From Streptomyces sp. GESEQ-4 (GTDB taxonomy: Bacteria; Actinomycetota; Actinomycetes; Streptomycetales; Streptomycetaceae), in assembly GCF_017948455.1 (NCBI RefSeq), contig NZ_JAFFSU010000007.1:248001-312000 (forward strand): 64,000 bases of DNA, given 5' to 3'. The notes beneath the pieces were generated by a model. The model saw only the letters and a program-made list of their open reading frames with translations, was not told the origin of the DNA and made no database searches. This document shows positions 24,173 to 33,260 of the stretch, piece after piece (position 1 is the first letter of the stretch; every line of letters begins with the position of its first letter). The translations under genes were made by a program, and so were the position numbers.

Positions 24173-25537
24173 GTGGCAGACCGCACACCCCCGCTCGGCG
24201 TCGAGGAGCTGCACGCCCTCGTCGCGGGCGGTGAGATCGACACTGTCGTCCTGGCCTTCCCCGATATGCAAGGGCGGCTCCAGGGCAAGCGGTTCGCCGC
24301 CCGCTTCTTCCTCGACGAGGTCCTCCACCACGGCACCGAGGGCTGCAACTACCTCCTCGCCGTCGACACCGAGATGAACACGGTCGACGGCTACGCCATG
24401 TCGTCCTGGGACCGCGGCTACGGCGACTTCGCCATGCACCCCGACCTGAGCACCCTGCGCCGCGTCCCCTGGAACGAGGGCACGGCCATGGTGATCGCCG
24501 ACCTCGCCTGGACCGACGGCTCCCCGGTCGTCGCCGCCCCGCGCCAGATACTGCGCCGCCAGCTGGAGCGCCTCGCCGAACTCGGCCTCACCGCCCAGGT
24601 CGGCACGGAGCTGGAGTTCATCGTCTTCAAGGACACCTACGAGCAGGCCTGGGACGCGCACTACCGGGGGCTCACCCCGGCGAACCAGTACAACATCGAC
24701 TACTCCGTCCTCGGCACCGGCCGCATCGAGCCCCTGCTCCGCCGCATCCGCAACGAGATGGCGGCCGCCGGCCTCACCGTCGAGTCCGCCAAGGGCGAGT
24801 GCAACCCCGGCCAGCACGAGATCGCCTTCCGCTACGACGAGGCCCTGGTCACCTGCGACCAGCACGCCGTCTACAAGACCGGCGCCAAGGAGATCGCCTC
24901 GCAGGAGGGCATGTCCCTGACCTTCATGGCCAAGTACAACGAGCGCGAGGGCAACTCCTGCCACATCCACCTCTCGCTCGCGGACACGGCCGGGAACAAC
25001 GTGATGCCGGGCGAGGGGCCCGGCGGCATGTCCGAGGTGATGCGCCAATTCCTCGCCGGACAGCTGGCCGCCCTGCGCGACTTCTCCCTCCTGTACGCCC
25101 CCAACATCAACTCGTACAAGCGCTTCCAGCCCGGCTCCTTCGCCCCCACCGCCGTCGCCTGGGGCTACGACAACCGCACCTGCTCCCTCCGAGTCGTCGG
25201 CCACGGCCGCTCGATGCGGTTCGAGAACCGGCTGCCCGGCGGCGACGTCAACCCGCACCTCGCGGTGGCCGGGCTGGTCGCGGCCGGGCTGTACGGCGTC
25301 GAGCAGAAGCTGGAGCTGCCCGAGCCCTGCCCCGGCAACGCCTACACCGCCGACTTCGAGCACGTATCCACCACCCTGCGCGAAGCCGCCGAGCTGTGGG
25401 AGAACAGCCCGATCGCCAAGGCGGCCTTCGGCGACGAGGTCGTCGCGCACTACCGCAACATGGCGCGCGTCGAGCTGGACGCCTTCGACGCCGCGGTCAC
25501 CGACTGGGAGCTGCGCCGCTCCTTCGAACGTCTGTGA
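24173..25537 (+). CDS. glnA4: Glutamine synthetase-like gamma-glutamyl-amine ligase (GlnA4 type)
   Basis: This 454-residue enzyme has a full glutamine-synthetase fold: a beta-grasp N-domain (DTVVLAFPDMQGRLQGKRF), metal and ATP sites (GTELEFIVF, GQHEIAFRYDEAL, GNSCHIHLSL) and NINSYKRFQPGSFAPTAVAW. It is not the housekeeping GlnA: context and sequence fit the Streptomyces enzyme shown to gamma-glutamylate ethanolamine (GlnA4, family knowledge). The GTG start follows GAAGGAGG. The order ligase, aldehyde dehydrogenase, SDR, with a divergent amidase, is a complete glutamylate, oxidise and hydrolyse route for an amine. The exact amine is inferred. Confidence 0.85.
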   Translation: MADRTPPLGVEELHALVAGGEIDTVVLAFPDMQGRLQGKRFAARFFLDEVLHHGTEGCNYLLAVDTEMNTVDGYAMSSWDRGYGDFAMHPDLSTLRRVPWNEGTAMVIADLAWTDGSPVVAAPRQILRRQLERLAELGLTAQVGTELEFIVFKDTYEQAWDAHYRGLTPANQYNIDYSVLGTGRIEPLLRRIRNEMAAAGLTVESAKGECNPGQHEIAFRYDEALVTCDQHAVYKTGAKEIASQEGMSLTFMAKYNEREGNSCHIHLSLADTAGNNVMPGEGPGGMSEVMRQFLAGQLAALRDFSLLYAPNINSYKRFQPGSFAPTAVAWGYDNRTCSLRVVGHGRSMRFENRLPGGDVNPHLAVAGLVAAGLYGVEQKLELPEPCPGNAYTADFEHVSTTLREAAELWENSPIAKAAFGDEVVAHYRNMARVELDAFDAAVTDWELRRSFERL

Positions 25538-26919
25538 GGCCCTTCTTGTCCGCCGAGCACGAACTCGAAGTACTGAACCCCGCGACCGAGGAGGTCGTCG
25601 CCACCGTCCCCGCCGCCGACGCGGCCGACGTGGACCGTGCCGTCGCCCGCGCGGCCGTAGCCCAGCGGTCCTGGGCGGCCGCCGCCCCCGCCGACCGGGC
25701 CCGGCTGCTGCGCCGCTTCGCCGACGTCGTCGACACGCACATCGAGGAGCTGGCCCAGCTCGAGGTCCGCGAGGCGGGCCACCTCCTCGGCAACGCCCGC
25801 TGGGAAGCCGGCAACGCCCGCGACCTGCTGCTGTACGCGGCCGGCGGCGCCGAACGACTCCTCGGCAAGCAGATCCCCGTACCGGGCGGCTGGAACGTCA
25901 CCTTCCAGGAACCCCTCGGCGTGGTCGGTGTCATCGCACCCTGGAACTTCCCGATGCCCATCGCCGCCTGGGGCTCCTTCCCGGCCCTCGCCGCGGGCAA
26001 CGCCGTCGTCCTCAAACCGGCCGAGACCACCCCGCTCACAGCGCTGCGCCTGGCCGAACTCGCCCTGGAGGCAGGCCTGCCCGAGGGGCTGTTCCAGGCC
26101 CTCCCCGGATACGGCCACATCGCGGGCCGCGCCCTCGTCGACCACCCCGACGTGGCGAAGATCGTGTTCACCGGCTCCACCCGCACCGGCCGCGAAGTCA
26201 TGGAGCGCTGCGCCCGCCTGGTCAAGCCCGTCACCCTCGAACTCGGCGGCAAGAGCCCCAACATCGTCTTCGCCGACGCCGACCTGAAGCGCGCGATCGA
26301 CCCCTTCTCCTTCCTCGACAACAGCGGCCAGGACTGCTGCGCCCGCACCCGGATCCTGGTCCAGGAGTCCGTCTACGACGAGGTCCGCGACCTGCTCGCC
26401 GACGCGCTGTCCACGGTGGTCGTGGGCGACCCCGCCGACGAGCAGACCCAGATGGGCCCGCTGATCAGCCGTCAACAGCTGGACCGCGTACGGTCGTTCG
26501 TCCCCGAGGGCGCCCCCGCCCTGCGCGGCAGCGCACCCGACGGCCCCGGCTTCTGGTTCGCGCCGACCGTCCTGACCGGCGAGCGGCACGACTCCGCGGC
26601 GGCCTGCGAGGAGATCTTCGGCCCGGTCGCCGTCCTGCTGCCCTTCACCGACGAGCAGGACGCGGTCCGCCTCGCCAACGACACCCCGTACGGCCTCGCC
26701 GGTTCCCTCTGGACCCGCGACCTGGGCCGCGCCCTGCGCGTCTCGCAGGCCGTCCGGGCGGGCAACCTGTCCGTCAACTCCCACTCCGCGGTCCGCTACT
26801 GGACCCCCTTCGGCGGCTTCAAGCAGTCCGGCGTCGGCCGTGAGCTGGGCCCGGACGCCCTGGCCGCCTTCACGGAAACCAAGAATGTCTTCATCAGCAC
26901 GGAAGGCTCCGCACAGTGA
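25534..26919 (+). CDS. NAD(P)-dependent aldehyde dehydrogenase of the gamma-glutamylation cluster
   Basis: This 461-residue ALDH-superfamily enzyme has the NAD site PWNFP and the TGSTRTGREVM segment. The general base lies in ELGGKSPNIVF and the nucleophile in GQDCCARTR (Cys268). The GTG start overlaps the ligase stop by 4 nt. In the pathway it should oxidise the gamma-glutamyl aldehyde to the acid after the alcohol step. An adjacent second cysteine (CC) follows the nucleophile. Confidence 0.92.
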   Translation: MRPFLSAEHELEVLNPATEEVVATVPAADAADVDRAVARAAVAQRSWAAAAPADRARLLRRFADVVDTHIEELAQLEVREAGHLLGNARWEAGNARDLLLYAAGGAERLLGKQIPVPGGWNVTFQEPLGVVGVIAPWNFPMPIAAWGSFPALAAGNAVVLKPAETTPLTALRLAELALEAGLPEGLFQALPGYGHIAGRALVDHPDVAKIVFTGSTRTGREVMERCARLVKPVTLELGGKSPNIVFADADLKRAIDPFSFLDNSGQDCCARTRILVQESVYDEVRDLLADALSTVVVGDPADEQTQMGPLISRQQLDRVRSFVPEGAPALRGSAPDGPGFWFAPTVLTGERHDSAAACEEIFGPVAVLLPFTDEQDAVRLANDTPYGLAGSLWTRDLGRALRVSQAVRAGNLSVNSHSAVRYWTPFGGFKQSGVGRELGPDALAAFTETKNVFISTEGSAQ

Positions 26920-27698
26920 CCGAAGAGAATGTGTGCCGCCGACTGGTCGGCCGTACCGCCGTCATCACCGGAGCCGGCAGCGGCATCGGCCTCGCCACCG
27001 CCCGCCGCCTCGCCTCCGAGGGCGCGCACGTGGTCTGCGGCGACGTGGACGAACAGCGCGGCAAGGCGGCCGCCGAGGAGGTCGGCGGAATCTTCGTGAA
27101 GGTCGACGTCACCGACCCCGAGCAGGTCGAGGCGCTGTTCAAGACGGCGTACGACACCTACGGCAGTGTCGACATCGCCTTCAACAACGCGGGCATCTCG
27201 CCGCCCGACGACGACTCCATCCTGGAGACCGGCCTGGACGCCTGGAAGCGCGTCCAGGAGGTCAACCTCACCTCCGTCTACCTGTGTTGCAAGTCGGCCA
27301 TCCCGTACATGCGGCGCCAGGGCAAGGGGTCGATCATCAACACGGCGTCCTTCGTGGCCCGGATGGGCGCGGCCACGTCGCAGATCTCGTACACGGCGTC
27401 CAAGGGTGGCGTCCTGGCCATGTCCCGCGAACTCGGCGTGCAGTTCGCCCGCGAGGGCATCCGCGTCAACGCGCTGTGCCCCGGACCGGTCAACACCCCG
27501 CTTCTACAGGAGCTGTTCGCCAAGGACCCGGAGCGGGCGGCACGCCGGCTCGTCCACATCCCCCTCGGCCGGTTCGCCGAGGCCGACGAGATCGCCGCCG
27601 CGGTCGCCTTCCTGGCCAGCGACGACTCCTCCTTCGTGAACGCCACCGACTTCCTCGTCGACGGCGGAATCTCGGGGGCGTACGTCACGCCGCTGTAG
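26916..27698 (+). CDS. Short-chain dehydrogenase/reductase of the gamma-glutamylation cluster
   Basis: This 260-residue classical SDR has the cofactor loop TGAGSGIG, the NNAG motif, and the catalytic Ser-Tyr-Lys set with YTASK (Tyr159, Lys163). The acidic residue in CGDVD after the second strand favours NAD. It overlaps the aldehyde dehydrogenase by 4 nt. A fitting role is oxidation of gamma-glutamyl-ethanolamide alcohol to the aldehyde used by the previous enzyme (inference). Confidence 0.9.
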   Translation: MTEENVCRRLVGRTAVITGAGSGIGLATARRLASEGAHVVCGDVDEQRGKAAAEEVGGIFVKVDVTDPEQVEALFKTAYDTYGSVDIAFNNAGISPPDDDSILETGLDAWKRVQEVNLTSVYLCCKSAIPYMRRQGKGSIINTASFVARMGAATSQISYTASKGGVLAMSRELGVQFAREGIRVNALCPGPVNTPLLQELFAKDPERAARRLVHIPLGRFAEADEIAAAVAFLASDDSSFVNATDFLVDGGISGAYVTPL

Positions 27699-27712
27699 GC
27701 CTCGCCCTACAG
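27693..27712 (+). terminator. Small hairpin at the end of the gamma-glutamylation operon
   Basis: CTGTAGG and CCTACAG are perfect 7-bp arms around 6 nt. The left arm includes the SDR stop codon. It could end the operon. Confidence 0.5.
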
Positions 27713-27721
27713 TGCCGGGAT

Positions 27722-28645
27722 ATGAGCATGACGCCCCCGCCCGGCTGGTACCGGGACCCGTCCGGCCCGCACCTGGAGCGCTGGTGGGACGGAACGGCCT
27801 GGACCGAGCACCGGCGCCCGCCCGAGATCCCCGCGCCGCCGGTGCCGGTCGTGCCGTCCCCCGACGGGGCCTCCGGACGCGCCAAGGCCATCGCCGTCAC
27901 CAGCGCGGCCGTCGTCCTCGTCGTCGCGATCGTCACCGGCGCGGTCGTCCTCGGCCGGGACGACGGCGGCGGTGGCGCGGACCCGATCGCCGACCCGACG
28001 ATCGCGACGCCCACCGCCGAGGCACCGACCAGCCAGACTCCGTCCCCGTCGACGAGCGAGCCGTCCGCCGACGACCCCGCCGTGGTCGTCGACCAACTCA
28101 ACGGCCTCACCCTGCCGTTGATCGACGGCTGGGTCCGCCCCCAGTACGTCGCCGATCCCGACGTCCTGATGACCACCGACGGCACCTACGAGTGCCCGGC
28201 CGACGCCGGAGTCTGCCGCCACGGCGTCGTCATCTCCCGCACGGTCACCGGCACCGACGAGAAGTCCCCCGAAGCCCTGGCCAAGGGGGACATCGAGGAT
28301 GCGGCCGGTGACGCCTACGACCGCGACCGCATCGGACGGCACCCCTTCGGCGGCATCGAGTCACACAAGCTCGTCGGCTCCGGGCAGGTCGCGGTGGCGG
28401 GCCGCGCCGGGTACTACGTGCGCTGGCAGGTCAGCACGGCCAAGGGGCCCGGCGGTTACGTCCAGTCGCTGGCCTTCCCGGGCGGCGTCGGCCCGGAGTC
28501 CCGGGTCATCGTCCGCTATGTGTTCGACGCGGGCGCGGACGGGCCGCCGCTGTCCGACATGGACCGGATCACCAAGGGAATCAAGGTGACCGGGGACGAG
28601 GACGGCGGCGGAGGGGCCGGCAGCAGCATCGGCCCGAGGGGCTGA
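27722..28645 (+). CDS. DUF2510 membrane protein
   Basis: This protein of about 307 residues starts with a DUF2510 module (GWYRDPSGPHLERWWDGTAW, residues 8-28), then one transmembrane helix at about 60-80. A Thr/Ser/Pro-rich linker and an extracytoplasmic domain with a Cys pair (YECPADAGVCRHG) follow. DUF2510 is a small WW-like domain found at the cytosolic end of many actinobacterial membrane proteins; its partner is unknown. Two starts (27722 and 27728) differ by two codons. No specific function can be assigned. Confidence 0.8.
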   Translation: MSMTPPPGWYRDPSGPHLERWWDGTAWTEHRRPPEIPAPPVPVVPSPDGASGRAKAIAVTSAAVVLVVAIVTGAVVLGRDDGGGGADPIADPTIATPTAEAPTSQTPSPSTSEPSADDPAVVVDQLNGLTLPLIDGWVRPQYVADPDVLMTTDGTYECPADAGVCRHGVVISRTVTGTDEKSPEALAKGDIEDAAGDAYDRDRIGRHPFGGIESHKLVGSGQVAVAGRAGYYVRWQVSTAKGPGGYVQSLAFPGGVGPESRVIVRYVFDAGADGPPLSDMDRITKGIKVTGDEDGGGGAGSSIGPRG

Positions 28646-28673
28646 CGAGCTGCACGAAGGGCTACATGACGGG

Positions 28674-29876
28674 CTATAGGAACGTCAGCCCCTCGCCGCG
28701 ATACGTCGGTACGGTCGCCGTCACCGCGTCCCCCTCGATCAGCTGCAGCGCGTCGAACCGCTCGCACAGCTCACCGGCCTTGGCATGCCGGAACCACACC
28801 TTGTCGCCGATCAGCAGATCGTCGGCGGGCGGCCCGAGCAGCGGCGTCTGGACCTCGCCGGGCCCCTCCTGCGGGTCGTAGCGCAGCCCCTCCGGCAGAT
28901 ACGGCACGGGCAGCCGGTCGAGCCCGGCCGCACCGGACGCCGGATACCCGCCGCCGAGGACGGTCACGACCCCGACGCCTGGCCGGCGCACCACGGGCTG
29001 GGCGAACAGCGCGGCCGGACGCCCGCTGAACGAGGTGTAGTTGTCGAACAGCCGCGGCACATACAGCCCCGACCCGGCCGCGATCTCCGTGACGGCGTCC
29101 TCGGCGGCGGTGTGCTGCACACTGCCGGTCCCGCCGCCGTTGACGTACTCCAGATCGGGCGCCACGGCCCGCACCGCCCGCACCACCTCGGCCCGCCGCT
29201 CGGCGAGTTCACGGCGGGCGGTGGCCTGCATCAGCCGGACGGCACGCGAGCGCAGCGGCCGCCCGGCGATCGCGTCACCGACGCCGGCGATGTGCCCCTC
29301 GTAGGCCATGATCCCCACGAGCTTGAAGCCGGGGCGGCGGGCCACCGTGCGGGCCATGTCGGCGACTTGGGCGGGGGAGTGCAGCGGAGAGCGCAGCGCC
29401 CCGATCCGCACGCGCCCGCCGAGCAGCTTCAGGGACGTGTCCAACTCCAGGCAGACCCGCACCACTTCACGCCCGCCGTCTCTGGACGCGTCGATGAGCG
29501 CGAGCTGCGCCGGGTCGTCGACCATCACGGTCACCGCGGAGGCGAGCTTGGGATCACCGGCCAGCTCGGCGAATCCGGCGCGGTCCGCCGACGGGTAGGC
29601 CAGCAGGATGTCGTCGAAGCCGGACCGTGCCAGCCACAGGGACTCGGCGAGGGTGAAGGACATGATGCCCGCGAAGCCGTCCCTGGCGAGGGCGCGTTCG
29701 AGCAGGGCCCGGCAGCGTAGGGACTTGCTGGCGACCCGGATGGGCTTTCCGCCCGCTCGGCGGACCAAATCCTCCGCGTTGGCGTCGAAGGCATCCAGGT
29801 CCACGATCGCGAGAGGGGCGTCGAGATGGGCGGTGGCCCGGTCGTATCGGGCCCGGTCGGGGGCGCGCGCAGTCAT
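28674..29876 (-). CDS. PLP-dependent D-amino-acid aldolase/deaminase (alanine-racemase-like barrel)
   Basis: This 400-residue protein has the fold-type III PLP barrel: APLAIVDLDAFDANAEDLVR, then the PLP lysine in IRVASKSLRC. The C-terminal domain has DKVWFRHAKAGELCERFDAL. It resembles D-threonine aldolase/D-serine dehydratase relatives annotated as amino acid deaminase/aldolase. A metal-binding His and Cys near the C-terminus (RHAKAGELC) fit that group. The ATG at 29876 begins the recognisable family sequence; the longer frame upstream reads as non-coding. Confidence 0.82.
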   Translation of the reverse strand: MTARAPDRARYDRATAHLDAPLAIVDLDAFDANAEDLVRRAGGKPIRVASKSLRCRALLERALARDGFAGIMSFTLAESLWLARSGFDDILLAYPSADRAGFAELAGDPKLASAVTVMVDDPAQLALIDASRDGGREVVRVCLELDTSLKLLGGRVRIGALRSPLHSPAQVADMARTVARRPGFKLVGIMAYEGHIAGVGDAIAGRPLRSRAVRLMQATARRELAERRAEVVRAVRAVAPDLEYVNGGGTGSVQHTAAEDAVTEIAAGSGLYVPRLFDNYTSFSGRPAALFAQPVVRRPGVGVVTVLGGGYPASGAAGLDRLPVPYLPEGLRYDPQEGPGEVQTPLLGPPADDLLIGDKVWFRHAKAGELCERFDALQLIEGDAVTATVPTYRGEGLTFL

Positions 29877-30048
29877 GAACGAAGCCTGCCAGACTGGATT
29901 ACCGCAGGGTAGGGGGACGTTCCGGGCAGATGCCCCGGCGTCGTGGACCGGTTCCCGTTCGACCGGGGGCAACCCGTAGAGTTGCGCGCACGCACGCAGG
30001 AACGACTCCGGCCCGCGGAAGGCCCGGGCACGAGGAAACGGGGGGTGC

Positions 30049-32016
30049 ATGAGCACGGAAGCGAGGCACGCCTCCGTACCCCCACGCCCACCTCAGCCGC
30101 CCACGGTTCCCTCGGATTACGACCACCCGGGGACCGGCGGGCAGTCATCCCCTGAGCAGCCGATGAACGGTACGTCTGCAGAGGCGCCGGCCAACGGCAC
30201 GTCTGCAGAGGCGCCGGTCTCGCCGACGCACGGCGCACCGCGCGGACGCGGCGCATCCGCCCCCGCCAGCACCGAGCCCCACCTCACCGACCTGCGCGGC
30301 CCGTCCCACCAGGACTCCGACCCCACCACTCCACCGCCCCCACCGAGTGCCTCCGCCCGCTTCCCGGACACCCCACCCCCCACCGCCCACCCGACAGACC
30401 CGGAGCCCTCCGCACCGCAACGGTCGGCACAGCAACCGCGGACGCCCCATCCGGGCGTACCGGCACCGAACGCCGAGCCCACGCACCGACCCAGCGGATC
30501 TGCGGCGCCTGCCGAGCCTGCGCACCGTCCGGGTGCACCCGCGGCTCCCGCACAGCCCGCGCACCGGCCGGGCGTACGGTCGCCGAATGCCGAGCCCGCG
30601 CACCGTCCGAGTGGATCCGGGGGGCCTGCCGAGCCCGCGCACCGCCCGGGTGCCCCCGCGGCTCCCGCACAGCCCCCGCGTCGTCCGGCCGCCCAACCCC
30701 CCGCGCCCGCAGAGGCGCTGACGCGTCCCGTCGCGCAACCGTTGCCTGCCGAGACGTCGCGGCGCCCGGGTGCACCCGAGACTCCCGCCGCGCCGCCGCG
30801 CCATTCGGCCGCCGCGCCCCCGGCCCCCGCCGAGTCCCCGCGGCGTCCCGGCGCCCAACCGCTGCCTCCCGAGGCCCCTCGGCACCCCGACGTGCCTCCG
30901 GCGCCTGCTGACAGCTTGCGGCGGTCGGTTGTGCGACCGCGGCCTTCCGAGCCCCCGCGGCGTCGCGACGTAGCCCCGGCGCCCGCTGAGGCCCCGCGGC
31001 CTCCGGTGGCGCCCCCCATGCCTGCCACCGAGACCGTTTCCGAGCGGACCACGCGTCTGCGGCCGGTGCCGGCGGGTCCGGGGTCCGCTGGGGAGTCCGG
31101 TCGGAGCGGTGTGCCGCCGCGGCCCGACGCGCCGCCGGTGGCTGGGTGGGGCTTCTCGCCCGACCCGGCGTTCTCCTGGGGCGCGCCGGCGGGGCGGCCG
31201 TTCGTGTCGTTGGGGGAGCCGGAGGGATATGACGACCGGGCGCGGCCGCGTCCGCTGGGGGGCCGGGTGCGGAATCGTACCGTCGTGGCGGCAGCCTGCC
31301 TCGTGCTCGGGCTCGGGCTGATCGGCGGTGCCGTGACCGGGAGTTGGCTCCTCACCGACGGAGGCGAGGGCGGCACGGGCGGCGCGTTCGCCGCGGCCGG
31401 AGGCCTGTGGCACAGCGTGCCGGTCGATCAGCTGTTCCCGCCCAGCGTCGAAGGCCAGGGCGCCGGACCCGGCGGAGCCGACCGCACCTGGACCCGCGTA
31501 GCCGTCGCCCCGGACACCGGCTGCGCCGACGCCTTCGACCCGCTGCTGCGTAAGGCCCTCGCCCCGGTCGGCTGCCAACGCCTCCTGCGCGCCACCTACA
31601 CAGACGCGACCCAGAGCTACGTCACCACTGTCGGCCTGCTCTTCACCAAGGGCGACTCCGCCGCCATGGCCGCCCTGCGCACCCGGTTCAAGAACGAGAG
31701 CCTGGACAGCCGTACCGACCTGATGCCCCGCCCGTACGCCGCGAAGAACACCGTCGCCGCGGGGTTCGGCAGCGAGCAGCGCGCCTCGTGGACCGTCTCC
31801 GTCCTCACCGACGCCCCGGTCGTCGTCTACGCCGTCTCCGGCTGGGCCGACGGCCGCACCGTCGACGAACCCGATCCCGCCGCCAAAGCCATGGCATCCG
31901 GCGCCACCACGGCCGTCGCCCAGGCAGGCCTGGGCCAGGAGGCGCGAGGCCTCGCCGACCGCGTCGAACGGGCGCTGCGCAAAACCGTCGACTCGGCCAC
32001 GGAGCAGCCGTCATGA
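30049..32016 (+). CDS. Large Pro-rich single-pass membrane protein coupled to a mycosin-type protease
   Basis: This 655-residue protein is of unrecognised family. Residues 1-~400 are Pro/Ala/Arg-rich with repeated units: the 9-mer NGTSAEAPx twice, then PAEPAHRPGAPAAPAQP-like units at about 150-230. One transmembrane helix follows at about 407-430. The ~220-residue extracytoplasmic domain has two cysteines (TGCADAF and VGCQRLL) and the segment YVTTVGLLFTKGDSAAMAAL. GGGGGG precedes the ATG. The stop overlaps the subtilase ATG by 4 nt. The pairing suggests the extracytoplasmic domain is a substrate, inhibitor or partner of the protease (inference). Confidence 0.8.
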   Translation: MSTEARHASVPPRPPQPPTVPSDYDHPGTGGQSSPEQPMNGTSAEAPANGTSAEAPVSPTHGAPRGRGASAPASTEPHLTDLRGPSHQDSDPTTPPPPPSASARFPDTPPPTAHPTDPEPSAPQRSAQQPRTPHPGVPAPNAEPTHRPSGSAAPAEPAHRPGAPAAPAQPAHRPGVRSPNAEPAHRPSGSGGPAEPAHRPGAPAAPAQPPRRPAAQPPAPAEALTRPVAQPLPAETSRRPGAPETPAAPPRHSAAAPPAPAESPRRPGAQPLPPEAPRHPDVPPAPADSLRRSVVRPRPSEPPRRRDVAPAPAEAPRPPVAPPMPATETVSERTTRLRPVPAGPGSAGESGRSGVPPRPDAPPVAGWGFSPDPAFSWGAPAGRPFVSLGEPEGYDDRARPRPLGGRVRNRTVVAAACLVLGLGLIGGAVTGSWLLTDGGEGGTGGAFAAAGGLWHSVPVDQLFPPSVEGQGAGPGGADRTWTRVAVAPDTGCADAFDPLLRKALAPVGCQRLLRATYTDATQSYVTTVGLLFTKGDSAAMAALRTRFKNESLDSRTDLMPRPYAAKNTVAAGFGSEQRASWTVSVLTDAPVVVYAVSGWADGRTVDEPDPAAKAMASGATTAVAQAGLGQEARGLADRVERALRKTVDSATEQPS

Positions 32017-33173
32017 CCGCAACCCGCCGCGTCGGCATCGTCAGCGTCCTGCTCGCCGCCTCTGTCGCCCTCGTGCCGCCCACCGCCGCCCACGCCGACG
32101 GCATACGCGCCCAGCAGTGGGCCCTGGAGGCCATGCACACCGACGAGGCCTGGCAGACCACCAAGGGCGCGGGCGTGACCGTCGCCGTCCTGGACACCGG
32201 CGTCGAGTCCGACCACCCCGACCTCGCCGGCAACATCCTCCAAGGCAAGGACATGATCGGCTTCGGCGCCGACCGGGGCGACCGCGCCTGGGCCCGCCAC
32301 GGCACCGCCATGGCCGGCATCATCGCCGGTCACGGCCATGGCGCGGGCAACGGCGACGGCGTCATGGGCATCGCCCCCGAGGCCAAGATCCTCCCCGTCC
32401 GCGTGATCCTCGAAGACGGCGACTCCGCCCGCGCCAAGGCCCGCAACACCCGCGGCAACGCCCTCGCCGAAGGCATCCGCTGGGCCGCCGACCACGGCGC
32501 CGACGTCATCAATCTCTCCCTCGGCGACGACTCCAAGTCCGCCCACCCCGAACCCGCCGAGGACGAGGCAGTCCAGTACGCCCTCAGGAAGGGCTCCGTC
32601 GTCGTCGCCTCCGCCGGCAACGGCGGTGACAAGGGCGACCACATCTCCTACCCGGCCGCCTACCCGGGCGTGATCGCCGTGACCGCCGTCGACCGCTACG
32701 GCACCCGCGCCGCCTTCTCCACCCGCCGCTGGTACGCCACGGTCAGCGCCCCCGGCGTCGACATCGTCATCGCCGACCCCGACCGCAAGTACTACGAGGG
32801 ATGGGGTACGAGCGCCGCCGCGGCCTTCGTCTCCGGCGCCGTCGCCCTCGTCAAGGCGGCCCACCCGGGACTGACCCCGGCCCAGATCAAGAAGCTGCTG
32901 GAAGACACCGCCCGCAACGCCCCGGCGAACGGCCGCGACGACTCCCGCGGCTACGGCCTCGTCGACCCGGCCGCCGCGATCAAGGCCGCCGACCGCCTCG
33001 AACCGCAGCGGCTGCGCGCGGCGGCCTACGGGGACAAGTACTTCGGCTCGGGCCCCGATGCCGCCGAGGCCGAGGACACGACGTCGAGTTGGGCCGCCCC
33101 GCTGGCGGGCAGCTTCGGCGGGGTGCTGCTGGTCGTCGCGGTGGTGGTGTGGCGCGGGCGTCGGTACGACTAG
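32013..33173 (+). CDS. Mycosin-like membrane-anchored subtilisin protease (S8)
   Basis: This 386-residue protein starts with a Sec signal peptide (about 1-28, cut after AHA). The S8 catalytic triad is Asp61 (AVLDTGV), His96 (RHGTAMAG) and Ser267 (GTSAAAA), with the oxyanion Asn in SAGNGG. A C-terminal membrane helix at about 358-380 ends in WRGRRYD. This signal-protease-anchor layout is that of type VII secretion mycosins, but no EccB-E or WXG100 gene is near. It therefore acts outside the membrane with its upstream partner rather than in a full secretion locus. Confidence 0.9.
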   Translation: MTATRRVGIVSVLLAASVALVPPTAAHADGIRAQQWALEAMHTDEAWQTTKGAGVTVAVLDTGVESDHPDLAGNILQGKDMIGFGADRGDRAWARHGTAMAGIIAGHGHGAGNGDGVMGIAPEAKILPVRVILEDGDSARAKARNTRGNALAEGIRWAADHGADVINLSLGDDSKSAHPEPAEDEAVQYALRKGSVVVASAGNGGDKGDHISYPAAYPGVIAVTAVDRYGTRAAFSTRRWYATVSAPGVDIVIADPDRKYYEGWGTSAAAAFVSGAVALVKAAHPGLTPAQIKKLLEDTARNAPANGRDDSRGYGLVDPAAAIKAADRLEPQRLRAAAYGDKYFGSGPDAAEAEDTTSSWAAPLAGSFGGVLLVVAVVVWRGRRYD

Positions 33174-33192
33174 CTCCGCTGGTGGTGCCGCG

Positions 33193-33260
33193 ATGTGCCG
33201 TCTTTCGTCTGCGGCGCCGTCGTGGCTGGTCGCGCAGTTCCCCGCGCCCCTACGGGGCGC
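33193..33260. repeat. Interspersed hairpin repeat, short form, copy 2
   Basis: Hairpin GCGCCCC-tac-GGGGCGC at 33244-33260 with the flank CTGGTCGCGCAGTTCCCC. Reverse-complemented, it matches copy 3 at 35092 over about 66 bases, out to the ACGAxAGACGGC end. It abuts the stop codon of the beta-lactamase-fold gene at 33261. Confidence 0.85.

Noticed and set aside
30150..30720. Regularly repeated sequence that looks at first like a repeat array or CRISPR
   Set aside because: The repeats are in frame inside the Pro-rich protein (PAEPAHRPG-like units), vary in length, and have no unique spacers or cas genes nearby.
32013..33173. Part of a type VII secretion locus
   Set aside because: Only the mycosin-like protease is present. 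No EccC ATPase, EccB/D/E or WXG100 genes occur anywhere in the window.
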